Source: Varroa destructor (Eukaryota; Arthropoda; Arachnida; Mesostigmata; Varroidae). From it: a stretch of 64,000 bases of DNA. A program made the translations under genes and the position numbers. This document shows, one piece after another, positions 11,816 through 23,828 of the stretch. The notes below the pieces were generated by a model, which searched no databases, was not told the origin of the DNA, and was given only the letters and a program-made list of their open reading frames with translations. The DNA lies in contig NW_019211456.1 in the NCBI RefSeq assembly GCF_002443255.2, forward strand, positions 51,086,486 through 51,150,485. The letters are read 5' to 3'. Each line of letters starts with the position of its first letter. The stretch's first letter is position 1.

Positions 11816-13153
11816 TTAGGTGGGCCTAGTGTTGTTGATCTGTAGATGAGGTGTAGCCTGCTGTATCGACTGCCATTGTACTGAAGGCCCTAGTGTAAGC
11901 GCGGTTCTCTGTGGCAAAATTCCGATTGGCCTTTCTCGGCACATTTGGGTCCCTTTATTTCGTTTCCATTTCATGCGCCGATTTTGAAACCAAACCTTCA
12001 CCTAGAGCAGGATACAACATGACCCCGGTAAAATTGTTAATAGTTTTATTCGTATGTAAATATTATAGTACAAGTGTATAGGGTATTTACTGTTTATGGC
12101 TATACGCGAAAATGGCAATTCTGGCTACCTATTTTAATAATAATAGGAGGTCCGAGGTCTAAGAAAGAATGAAATAGTCCACGTTATGTATAGTGAAAAT
12201 TGTTTCTTTTCAAAAGATGTTCTGTAAGAGAGCTAGACAAAGCTATTCTTCAGTTTGTTCCAATTAGCTTGACATGTTTACTGGGCTTTAATAAGGTTAT
12301 GTATGCTATTAAATAGAAATTCAGGATAAAGCGCGCATCACCGACCATAACAAACCTGTCTTTCGGTTAATTGAAGCGAATGGGCAATCTCATATCGTCT
12401 CATACGCGTGAGGTAGTTATGTCGGGTAAATTCTTCCTCAAGTGCACTTAGTTGCCTTTTAGTAAAAGCAGTTCGTTCTTTTCTTGTTAATCGCCCACTT
12501 TCGTTCGAAGAGGGCTGATCCCTTTCTTTTAAACCGCTTATTAGCACAAGTTTGTCGGACTCACTAATTGTCTGACCGTTGATGTTTGCTTGGGTCGATG
12601 TATGAGGAACATTCTGTAAATATCTTCCTGTCTCGCTGAAGTCTCCAAAACTTTCTAAATCAAACGTAACAAATATCTCGTTAGGCGTATCTCTCTGAAT
12701 GTTATTTTTACGCTTCGGGACCATCAGATTCATCCTACCCAACTTAGGTTCTGGTTATCGTTTTTTTTTTTCTTAGTTCTATTATTATCAGATTAACTGA
12801 CATAATATGAAGAACCGATCATGCATAAGGCTAATAAATGCGAATGTTACTTCTGTATGATCCATATTTTTTTTCTTTATCACATCTGTACCTGTATTTT
12901 TATCAGTCATGGCTGTTTCGACCGTTGACATCACCTGTGTATACGATACGGCAACGTCAGCCGCTAGAAATCCGTTTGCAATCGTCGGCCTGGCCGATTG
13001 GCTAACCTCTTGTTGATTCTGCTGTAGAGAGCTGTTTATAACTACGCAAATCGAATCTGCGTCAGTTTCGGATAACGTGTTAATATCTAAAAAAACATTT
13101 TTATAAGAACGAAAGTCATTGCAAAAAGACAATATGTCTGTTTCACTGAGCAT
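11816..13153 (-). CDS. Meox: Mox/Meox (buttonless-type) homeobox transcription factor
   Basis: Exons 13153-12851, 12742-12356 and 12001-11816 give 291 aa. The homeodomain spans about residues 187-246. It starts [19 protein letters not shown], continues HNYLTR.RRYEIA, and ends [13 protein letters not shown], with Trp48, Phe49, Asn51 and Arg53 all present. The RKERTAFTK and NYLTR.RRYEIA blocks are characteristic of the Mox family (vertebrate MEOX1/2, Drosophila buttonless), which controls somite, muscle or dorsal median cell fate. The intron between homeodomain residues 44 and 45 (CAG|GTTTGT ... CTAG|GTG) is a classic position. The first join (GAA|GTAACA ... CCTAAG|TTG, 108-base intron) is in phase but has a weak acceptor, so the N-terminal 101 residues are less certain. 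No Hox hexapeptide is seen. Confidence 0.9.
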
Positions 13154-15070
13154 ATATTGTAAAAAATGCTGAAACCGGATAGCTACATCTTTTTTTGATT
13201 ACTATAGATAAGAAATTTTGATATTATCTTAGTTTTCCACATCAACAAAGTAGAATTCAATACGTGATGGCTCCAAAACATATTTGAGCCCCCCTTTATT
13301 TCAGATGGATTAGTCTGAACCTGAGAAAACAAACTAATAATGAGAAGTATGTTTTCGAATAAACCTTTAAAAACTTAAGTTAAATGGATAAGTCAAAAAA
13401 GATCACGTGTTTATTTCCATATGCTTATCAGGAAAGGTGTGAGTTCTCACGTAGTATCGCTAATGTTATGACTCATTTAAGAACAGATTAAGACATATTA
13501 CATTATTTGTTTAATGTGTGAAAAGAAATAGGTCGGTCAGGCAGTCAAGTTAATAGAATTCTCAGTTCATAGAAACCAAAAATCCTCCCAGCGGTTGCAG
13601 AATCTTTAACAGGTGTCACATGTATAATTCGAAATAAAACATTTCATAACAGATTGGCCTGCAGCAAATGTTGAACGAGGATGAAAACCGAACGAAACAA
13701 TTGGAATTGGCAATTTTACACAAAAGAAAGCCTCTGGGCGTCTTTGAGGCGCCTGTAGTTTGTTTTTTGTTAAGCGATGCTTCTGGTTTCTCGTATTTAC
13801 CCAAAATAAAGCTCAAGCGGATAATTCGTTCGTTAAAAGTTTCGGGCCATACTTGTGCACTACATAGATTATTGATAACTTACGATTCAACACCCTCGGA
13901 GACCTAACTTCCTTATAACTTGAATGACCTGCCGCTCTGTACTGTCAAAATTTAATCAAAACCATTTATTCTCTAGTTTTTCATGGTTTGTGTTGTTGCA
14001 AAAAGCCGCAAAAAGCTAACAAGTCATATTGTAAAAAATTATCATTCTATTTTTTGCGCAAATATCTACTGTCCTAAAATGTTTCTTAGGCAACTTTGCA
14101 TATGCATTATAGTGAATAATGTTATTGCACACTATATTACATAAAATTAATGTTAGAAGCAACGCCCTGATCAAAAGATGAGTATTTTTGAAGGAACACG
14201 TTTGGATTTCGTTGTTAATCTTAAATAAATGATTCTTCTTTTTTTTAGAGAAGTATTGCTTTTTAAAAAAAATTCTCTAAAAATGCATTTTTAATCTTAA
14301 CCAGTTGTTTTCTGCTGACTCGCTTAGAAGAGCTTGTTTAAAATAACGGGGTATTTAGATATTTTTGGCACCCACTATACAACAGCCCGTAATGTCGAGA
14401 CAGGTTGTACGAAATAAATTTATATATTACATGCACGTTGCATTAATTTATGAAGATTACATTAATCTCTCCTCGGAGGGTAGTTTTCAAGAGACGTTTT
14501 TTTGTTCTAGTAAGGAACTGGATTAATGTGGAGAAATTTGCTTATATTTTAAAGTACCTAACTCGAATAACGTACCGTTGAAACTTTTTTATCCTATTTT
14601 ATAACGTAGGCTTATCTTAAAAAAAAATAAATCTTAAAAAACGCTGGCTGAATTAAAGCATTCTGAATGCAAAATATAGTTATGCTATAAACATCATAAT
14701 TTTAATTATTGGAGGCTGTTGTCGGGGCTGCAACGGTACAATTCAGCTACAGTAATTACAAGAACTGCAACTTATTGTGTTTAGTGTCTTCGATAATGAA
14801 AAATAAGATACGAATAAAACTTGATTTGAAATTTCCCGTAGAAGCTCGTACCGGCAGCTGTAGCGATATTTGGAAATTATTTTTCCAGGGTATTTCTCGC
14901 GTGGCCATCTAGCAAACAACGAGTACCGTGATTTCGTTTTCTTTGACGTGCACTGCGTATATTTCACTTTGTAAGGGCTCATCAGCTGTATATACATGCT
15001 TACTACATAAGGAGGGTATGTAAATATGGCAGATTCATTCTCTTTACTCGCTCGATATTCAAGGTCTTAC
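13154..15070. other. AT-rich intergenic DNA
   Basis: No confident gene. On the plus strand at about 13668-13770 there is a Glu/Lys/Leu-rich helical frame preceded by CTGCAG, a possible but unsupported exon. The rest is low in GC with poly(A/T) runs. Confidence 0.4.
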
Positions 15071-15323
15071 TGGCAAATAGTTGTCCGTTCTCAAGTTGAC
15101 TGTCTAGCTGGCTAAGTATTCCCTCTAGCTGCCCAGCATTCGTGTACCACTCATCACGGAATGCTGCCTGTTGATCTTCAAGGTCTGCATGAGTCTCATC
15201 GCCATTGGCCCGATACTCATCTCTGTGGCTTCTTTGGGATATAGTTTCCTCTTTGCGTGTCAGGCGAATGGCATCGTACCCCAGCCACTCCATGTTGAGG
15301 GATAAGGTACTTTCAGGTTGCAT
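15071..15323 (-). CDS. Candidate first coding exon, charged helical protein
   Basis: An ATG in a fair context (GAAACCATGC) opens an 84-codon frame ending at a strong donor, GCCA|GTAAGA. The translation begins MQPESTLSLNMEW, then becomes polar and charged with many Glu, Asp, Gln and Arg (for example RKEETISQRSHRDEYR and LEGILSQLDSQLENGQ), as expected of a coiled-coil region. I could not identify the family or find the next exon with certainty in the 1.9 kb to the left. The codon composition and the donor argue for a genuine exon. Confidence 0.45.
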
Positions 15324-15682
15324 GGTTTCGTCCAGAAATTAGCATATGGGTATTGCTTGTTAACTTTACTCGCTAATGATGTCAATGCTTCATTGTGAGG
15401 TCGTGTTAAGTTGTAAAGGGTCGCTTATTAGATCAAGGCAAAAGAAAGTACAAAGTTATTTTAGTTTCAACCGATTAATTATCAATATGACGTTTGGGCT
15501 CGATCTGTCCGATCCATCTGTAAATGTAAGACACAATAAAAAAACCAATAATAAACGACTTAATGATGTGGTTATCTAATTTTGGCTGAAGGCATACTTT
15601 ATTTCTAAAAATGTATTGGGTTCGGCGAAAAACACTTACAGCGACATTTCCTCATTTTTATTTTGTGTGTATATATACATAA

Positions 15683-15689
<7 letters not shown>

Positions 15690-15713
<24 letters not shown>

Positions 15714-15716
15714 TAT
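15690..15716. repeat. (AT)n microsatellite after an A-tract
   Basis: A run of about 12-13 AT units follows eleven A. Short frames reading isoleucine/tyrosine alternation here are artefacts of this repeat. Confidence 0.9.
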
Positions 15717-18475
15717 TCGATTGTTGAGTACGAGATGCGATACAGTGGGTATTTACTTTTGTATTTTTTTTCACAGATACGATTATTTTGTTTTCCATTG
15801 TTATCTATGACCTTCTGCTATTCAAACTGCAGCGTAACGTTTACGCTGCTGTAGAACCACGGGGTACAACAGTCTATGAAATTTCAAAAAACATCATGTA
15901 TAACAATTATCATATTAATTATGTAACAAAGCTTTGAAAAACTACAATGTTTTACCGTTAAGTAGGGTGAATCGAACTGTGAACTCTGCATTTTTTATAG
16001 CCTGATTTTTATGTTGTTGAGTATTTTCCCTTAATGAGAATCGTTTAGTTATGCTGTTTAGTCTTAGCTGCTTATTACAGAATTTGTGCATCATATCCTC
16101 CAATTATTGAAAGAGTACTTTAATTGAAATAGAAGCACCAGGACTCACAAACTCTAGCGCATAAAAACAGCATTAAATCTCTAAATAGACGAAACAAGCG
16201 TTTACAGCTGTAAATTTGCTATGGGGTTCTGGCCTGCCCATCTATTTAGTTGTGCCCATCCACTGGCATACCCGTCTCCATTGTTGTAGAACATTAATTT
16301 TTTCTATTAGAAGTCACGATTCGATGCGAGAACAAGGCGAAGTGAACGTCTTCATTTTTGATCCTAACTCAAAAATACGGTACCTATTTATAGATATTTC
16401 TACCTTATTTATTGTTTTGAGGTAAGCAAGTGTGATATTTTACGTTCAGCAAACCTGAGCGCAAACCGTGCACTTTTGGACTTTGAATTGTTAGCTCAGC
16501 TTTCAGGATATCGTTATCCATTGTCGGAGAAAATTCATTTTCCAGGAGACCTGTTTTACTTCACATTGTTCTTGCTGGGAATCTTCCGATCAATGGCTCT
16601 CGATGCTTCTGGTAGCAGCATCTTGATTGCGTACAGGGTCTATGCACCGAACTGTTTCCGCGGCTGCGGTTCCAAGACAAATTTGTAAATTATCCGAATA
16701 TTCTGATTTTCCATGATTCAACACGGCCCGTTTGCCAGAAGCCCGAGTGTCAAGATCCAAATAAATTAAAAATTTTACATTTGAAAAAGGTACAAGTGCG
16801 TGTATATTAGTACAAGAAGAACTACCATTGGCAATGGATGGATGCAGGAAAGTTATAAAAAGGAATGGTACAGTATGAATTAATGATAAATAATCATGCG
16901 GACAGGAGACAGAACTGATTATACAAATCAATTATATAGTCGGTAACAATTAAATAGTGCATCTTCTGTTGTTGGTCTGTAATCACCGAATCTGAAATCA
17001 AACTGAAATAATGAAAACTCACTACTGAAAATAGCCTACAATCTATACTGTCAGTAGTACATATGGCAATTAATATGGTTTTGTTGACAAAATAGATAAG
17101 ATTTTGGGTAATTCACGAATTTATTTGTGTTCTGTTGTGATTTGCTTTACTGTATTACATCCTGGAATTTATCAAGTATTTTAAGAGACCTATGTTTGAA
17201 AAGGGAAAAATATGTACAAAGTACCGCAAGCACTAATGAGAAAGATCACTTTTTTAACATCTTAACCTTTGTGCCATCATTAGGATAGCTTTGTACCGCT
17301 TTGACGTCTGTTTAAATTGTTACAATGTAAACATTTTTATATAGTAACAACGATCGTGCTAGGTTGCTATTTACCAGATTCGTAGGGTTAACAATTTTTT
17401 GAGAAATAAAATATTTAATAAAAATTTATGTCAGTTTTCTAAGTTACCATTAATGACGGTACATTTCGTTGAGTAGAAGCCAATGCACTTCCGATTTAAC
17501 CGAGACATTAATTTGAAAATAACCCCAAGGCAGCGTTGTTAGCCCGAAATGTTGTACATTTACATACTCCGTGAAATTGTGCGTAGCGTGATTTGATTCG
17601 TCTAATAAATGTAAGTCTTTTGAGATATGCATTAGGAATATTCTTCAACTAGATGAGGACAATACGTTTAGGTTGTTCTCGATAGCTGTATAATCTGTTG
17701 AACTCATTACTATAGATCCTATACAGTGTCACTGTATAACTATACAACTTGAAGCTTTTTTGCAACGTAATAAAGTTTTTGCTGTTTATTACATTGCGAC
17801 GAGCTCGTTGTACTTCGTGTTTCAAGCCTTTTAAGCGTCCGTTGCATTATCGCGTTTATAATATTAATAGTTTAGTAAAAAATGAAGAAAAAGTCAATTA
17901 ATTCTGCCTACCTTTATAGTCCTTATAAAAAAAAAAGCACAAAAGTCATCGTCTATTACGACGCTGCTGACAAGCGTCGCAGCCAGACCAGAGTCCTATT
18001 CAAACAACTCAGGCTCGAACACGACCTAATACATTTCATTTGGGTTTTTGGCATGACTATTTTTGGGTTGAAAGAATTGCATTGTAGCAAAATGGCCAAA
18101 TCATGTATTATATTATTACGCCAATTAGACCATTTTGGTTTAAGCATGGTAGTCCGCGATGCAAACCTGGTCCGTTTTCTTATCACTTTGTTGTTAAGTA
18201 TAACTATGCACAAGCGTTTACATATGCGCTAGCGCCCGTACACACACACAGATACATCGAAAAGTATCGCCTGCTGCCACTGAAAGCACTACATGTTTTA
18301 TTTCTTTTGTAGAACTCATCATAATTATCATTGTGAATGACGTCCTCGGAACTTCTTGTCGCCTCATTAACATCGTCCTCGTCATCATCAGCACCACCAT
18401 TGTTATCAACAACAGAAGAGACAATCATGGTCTAGTGCCATCACACACGTGCGCGTACTCACCGACTGGAGGTAG
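15717..18475. other. Intergenic, no confident gene
   Basis: AT-rich sequence. A 116-codon plus-strand frame (17882-18232) starts in an A-rich tract and overlaps an 85-codon minus frame; neither has recognisable motifs or clear splice sites. Nothing else stands out. Confidence 0.4.
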
Positions 18476-18742
18476 AGTACACTCGGTGACTCAGAAGATT
18501 GTACAGATCAGCATCCCTTCCTACACTGTCAACAGCTAGAGCGAATCTCTAAACACATTATAGGTTTGTCTGATGTCGTCTTATTGGCAAGCGGGAGCAC
18601 GATGTTCTATTCTGTAGAACATCTCTTTGATGACTGCCGCTGGTGCTCTGATGAAGATGAGATTCAGATGTGGCTAAAATCACACCCTCGACTAACGAGC
18701 TTGGCAAAGGAACGTTACAACACTACAGTCTCTTACGGGTGA
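18476..18742 (+). CDS. Unidentified coding-like segment (terminal exon?)
   Basis: An 88-codon frame opens directly after an acceptor-like GGAGGTAG, where an in-frame TAG overlaps the splice site, and ends at TGA. The translation is protein-like: SEDCTDQHPFLHCQQLERI, then SDVVLLASGSTMFYS, then an acidic CSDEDEIQMWLKSHPRLTSL stretch. Three Cys and several aromatics are spread through it. It has no initiating Met near its start, so it would be an internal or last exon. I recognise no family. It may belong with the segment starting at 18762, but no in-phase intron joins the two. Confidence 0.45.
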   Translation, partial: STLGDSEDCTDQHPFLHCQQLERISKHIIGLSDVVLLASGSTMFYSVEHLFDDCRWCSDEDEIQMWLKSHPRLTSLAKERYNTTVSYG

Positions 18743-18761
18743 CACTCTCGATTCATTATAG

Positions 18762-19010
18762 GCCGAGAAAGCGCAGAAGATCGAAGAGAAGCACACAGAG
18801 GAGATGGTCGAGAATGGCCGAGAAGTCGGGGGCGGAGCTCCGTCCCCCGCAATCCGGGCAACGCTCCGGAGACGATCACACGAGAAATATAGAGGCCGGA
18901 TTATGAAGCAGGTTGACTATGCGCCTCTTCTAAAACAATGTGGCATGGCCACACTAACAGGAAGATATGATAAATTAACGGTGTGCATATTGGCCAAAAA
19001 GTGGGCGTAA
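18762..19010 (+). CDS. Unidentified charged coding exon
   Basis: The frame opens exactly at an acceptor, CATTATAG|GCC, with the in-frame TAG removed by splicing, and runs 82 codons to TAA. It is much more GC-rich than its flanks. The first third is a charged helix (EKAQKIEEKHTEEMVENG). A Gly/Pro turn (VGGGAPSP), a basic patch (ATLRRRSHEKYRGR) and a short tail follow. It may instead end at CAG (18911) before a weak donor. The family is unknown; cytoskeletal or channel-tail proteins have similar composition, but that is only a comparison. Coding status is well supported by the stop/acceptor overlap and composition. Confidence 0.5.
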   Translation, partial: AEKAQKIEEKHTEEMVENGREVGGGAPSPAIRATLRRRSHEKYRGRIMKQVDYAPLLKQCGMATLTGRYDKLTVCILAKKWA

Positions 19011-22000
19011 TCGTATGTGCATTTTCTTGCGATCTCAAAAGGGATTGCTTCATAAAACAAACGTATTTATTCGTTCTAGGCTTCATATATGCATGCGCCA
19101 AACACATGCGACGATTTTCTATATATATGGTTCTCGTATATATCTTGCATATAGTTATGCCTAGTTATTGTTTTTTGTAGATTCTTGAGTATGTGCGTCA
19201 GCGATTCCTGGATTTAGTCCTGCGTTCACTTAGTCGTAGCGTAGAATGCCTTCACTTACACAATGTACTTAGATTGAAACCGAGTATTCTCCACGACGGC
19301 ACCACATATGGCAAACGGGCACCGTACGAGCAGTAGCAAATCAATGAATGTTTGCCGATACTGACAAAGAGAATTAACTCCTTTTGCAGAAACCGCAATT
19401 CACTGTGACCCGGTACAAAAAGATTTCCGCATTTAAAAACAGCATAAAATCTCGAATTGGGCAACGAGTTTGTTGCCATTTAGAGTTAGAATAACTGTTC
19501 GGCGAGTAACGGTCAACGATAGACCCTTCATTAATAACAAAAATAAACACCGACTACATTAGCTGATTATAGCGAAACTAGAACTTAGTTTTCGAAGTTC
19601 TACATTATTAATAAAAACCATTGCAGATAGTTTTCAGGATCTTTGTTCTATCTAATTTCACAACTTAATTTTATGACGCATGAAGCTTCAAGACTGTCTA
19701 AGGATAGTTCAATTAACACTTCAGCCTGCAGCCATGACAAATAGTTTGTAAATAACGTGATTTCCATGAAATATGAAGCAACATATTTCCACTGAGCCAG
19801 GTTAAGTGTTAAAATGAAATAGACTAGCCAACAAAGACCACAAGACCTGGGTTCTGTCACAGAGACTGCGCTCAATTAATTTGTCCAACTGGGATTTTAC
19901 CTAGCGTGAATGTTAACTGTACTTAACAGAGTTTGGAATTAGTAGGTCATAATGCTGGCCTTACTCCAGAACGGGAACGTTACCTGAAAACGAAAATAAT
20001 TCAAAGGCAGATTATAATTAATATAATTATGTACGACAATGTTAGGAAATAACAATAACATATACAATGTCTTTACTTGCATATACGTATAGAGAGTTTT
20101 GAATATGTCTAGTCAATAGCATATACACTCTAGAACGGAGAGCAAGCGGAACTCTATCTTACTGGATACAGACATCAAGGCCCGAAGGCGCGGAACAAAT
20201 AATTACAACCTCACTAGTATCTTGAGATTCAGCGTCCAACTTATTCGTTCAGGTTTCAAATTGGAAGCGGAATTCGTTGACCGTTCCCTCATGGCCATTG
20301 GCGAATTGCAGTGCTTCCTCAAATATTCAATTCAGTGCCTCAAAGTTTTCATTTGCAAATAACCTTTACTTCAGGTGCTCTAACTACCGCTAATACTATA
20401 AATACCTAAGAATCAGAACAATCCATGATACATTGCTTCGGAAATCTCTGGGACAACCGAAACAAACCGCTGTGTGCGTGTGTAAAACGAAAAGGTCTGT
20501 TCATTTTTCTCTGGTTGGCAGTTGTAGAGTTAAGATATTTTCGCGTAATTTGTGATAATCCAGTGAAAATAAATGTCTGCAAGTATTATTATAAGGATTT
20601 TTTGAGCTATTCTGAGTGACTCTTGATGCTTCAGCAGTATTTCTAAAGCAGCGAGATGATTTCATCTGCAAAGTCTCTCTTAACAACTATTTCATCTAGT
20701 GATGTAAAACCGAACAAGTAAGGATCGTCCCTTGTACACATGTGATAAACTACTGATAACTAGAATAAAAATATCAAAGGATAAGTTTTATTAATGACAA
20801 ACTTCGACAGGATGATATTCGAATAAACCGAACCAAAAAAAAATTGTCAGAACGTTCAGAAAGGCTTCTTCCTTTCGAGCTTTTGAGCGGATATCTCTTA
20901 TGCTCTATGCCGAAGGATATGTTTTACCTACCAGGCTGTGAAGTAATATTTATTTCTAAGCGGATTTGCTTGACTGGAGAATGGGAGAGGAAACCTCTGC
21001 TGTGTGTGGATGGGTTTTTCGTAAGGCATATTTACCCCTTGAGAAAATGGTCACCTGTAGTATCAAACGGGGGAGCTAATATGTAAGCCTTGCTGTAAGC
21101 AACAATAGAAGCGTTTTGTCGTTTCTATCATACAGGGTGTCTTATATCTGTGTCGAAGATTTCTTCTCTAGAGCCCCGTAATCAACGAATTTTCTCAAAA
21201 TCAAGCTTGTTGCATATACAGAGCTTCTAGATTTGTTTTGAACAACAGATATATACTGAAATCTACTAAATTATTATCGACTACACTCTTTATTAACGAA
21301 AAGAGTTTTATTATGATGATTCAAGTCACCTGACGAATTGCCCAGTGCTCCTTTTTCGGATCTCAGTCATCTTTATCATTGAGACCTAGAAGTGTCTCTC
21401 GAAACTTCCGAGAACTAACTTCATTCACAACTGAAATTTTGATACGTGTTCGTTCAAAGATGACACTGCTAAGGATCAATCAGATTCAGTGTGGTAGAAG
21501 GTAACTGCGATAACTTGGAAATTCACATCTGAACATGTAATTGCTTAATCCGTATCTACGTTACATTGTGCCTAAAAATTTCAGTTTCAACTATAAAATA
21601 TCGGTATTATTCTCATGCCGTTTCGTATTGCAACTTATCAAAGTGTTGTGTGTACTATAACTTTTTGTTTTGCGATATTTTCTGTAAGACCGAACAAGCG
21701 ATTGTATAGACAATAAAAACCTGTTCTTCATAGGACTTGTGAAAGGCAAAAGTATCTCTGGTTCATGCGTCCATAAGCTGTGAAAGTTGACACATAATAT
21801 ATCGTTGCAATGTTTTATTTGACTTTCTGGACGTTATTTGCTTTTTATATTTAAAATGGACGAGAACTAAATGTTGCGGTGTGGCTAAACGGAGAATTTG
21901 ACGGAAATAATGCTAACCTCATGAAGTATCAATATCGAAGTTCCATCGAAACGTTTCTTCGTTTTCCTTTCCACCCGGTAAATACAATTGTGCTTCGGAT

Positions 22001-23828
22001 AACAGTTATCAGACAAGACGATATGGCAATTCGTTGATGGCAAACTATCCTAAAGAACTCGTAGTTAGTAGAATGGTTTTTTTTTTTCTTTTTGTATATT
22101 ACATGGAGATTAGTCAATAAATAGTGATCCATCGAAGTGGGATTTCATCAATCGAAGGCGTCTATATAAATCATGTTACGATCTCCTATAATGTGTCAGG
22201 CCTTATAGCAATATATATATATATATATACTGCTTTTCGATCTTAAACACATGTTCCTTAATCGATCTAATATGTTCCCGCATCATTCAATGTTAACGGT
22301 ATAAACATTTTTGTAAACTCTTCAATATTCGGTACTGTAAACCATAATAACATCGCTGTGTTGGGCTGTACCCCATGAAACCTTTACGGAACATATTCCA
22401 AAGGCAGTTTTCAGATAGCGAGGCCCACGAAATTTACGTGCTTCTTCTTTATTGTTAGTGTTTTTGTAATGGGGGTATTTATGCATCCCTCGCCAGCGTA
22501 GAAACACATTGAAGCACTCAATAGATCAGCAACAGTCTATCGCTTATCCAGTATTGTTTTTGGTCTTTTACGCTCAACTGATTTTGAATTTTCAAGTTTG
22601 TAGACTGATGCTAATTGGAGATTCACAAATTACACGATCAGCTCTAATGTTAGCCTTGTAAACACTGCTAAACCGATGTTAAGAGGCATTTTCTGGAAAA
22701 GAAATAAGTATTATTCCTAGAAATTGTTTTCCATTCAAATAGCTCACGTTTGACATATTTTGATAATTACGAACGCCGTGAGACTGATCGCCGTATTTTT
22801 CCTGAGCGATTAACACTGCCATTATTTTATGTTTATATTATTTTCTGCCAATAGCTAAAAATAAATTTAAACAACTCTGTGTAAATCCGAACCAGATCCT
22901 ATCTGTTTAGCTGAAAAATTTCCTACGGTTGATGTTAGCTGATTGGTATTGCTTCTCCTGTATCTTTTGTCCTTGAGCACCGTACATGTGCTCTTTGATA
23001 CGCTGTCTCTTGGTTACTAATGAATCAATACGAGTAATCGATAGATGGTTGGTCGCTCGTTTCCGTCGCAAAATTTACAATACAGGGCACGTTCTAATCC
23101 AAAGCATTATCAGTGACGATCTCTCAGACAACCTATACGTTAAAAATTTCGTTATTCAAACGATAGCTATACATCGTCAACTAAATACAAACAATCTAAC
23201 ATGCTTCAATTTCGACATAGAAACGGCTTTTAAAATATGTTAGTATGACGAGCCCATAAGGAGTCGGTAAGTCTAACGGAATTATTAAGCTTCTAACTTT
23301 TAACTGCAGGAAGTCCTTTCAAAGCAAACATCAACGCTAAATAAATTGAGAAGAGGCAGACACTTATAATAATAACAGTACAGGACCACCGAGATCAATA
23401 GTTTCGGCAGCCATCTTTTTTTTTTTGTTTATTTAGCTATCTCCGTCCTTTTCTTCTGTACTTACTACAATATGAAAATGGATCCATCCGAGTATTCTGT
23501 CATATTGTTTTGGTAGGCACTTTAAACAGAATCATTTGCATAGATAACACTATCGTCGTGATATATATATATCCGTATGGATTATACGTATATAATTTAC
23601 ATAATATAACAGTTTTGCCAGCGAGATAAACTGTCCGAAAGTTTTGGGGTAACCTTTTTCTGCTAGTTGTGCTCTAAGAAATATAATTTTATGGATTTAC
23701 GTACTCGTAGTTTCGCCTCATCATCGTGATGTTGTGGGGACCCAGGTTAAAAAATTGTCTACAAGAACCCCTATAAGTCAGTGATATTGTCCCTAGAAGT
23801 TTGAACGGTGTTTTGTATGTAACGCAAG
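19011..23828. other. Intergenic, no confident gene
   Basis: AT-rich DNA with an (AT)n run at about 22210-22230. A plus-strand 80-codon frame (20844-21086) begins SERSERLLPFELLSGYLL and looks weakly like a segment near 46.28 kb, but has no fixed splice sites. A TTTATT at 23428-23433 could be the poly(A) signal of the minus-strand cuticle gene. Confidence 0.4.

Noticed and set aside
18429..18545. Minus-strand exon reading (RDADLYNLLSHRVYS) with a good GTGAGT donor
   Set aside because: Overlaps the longer and more protein-like plus-strand segment at 18476-18742; only one is likely real, and the plus one has better support.
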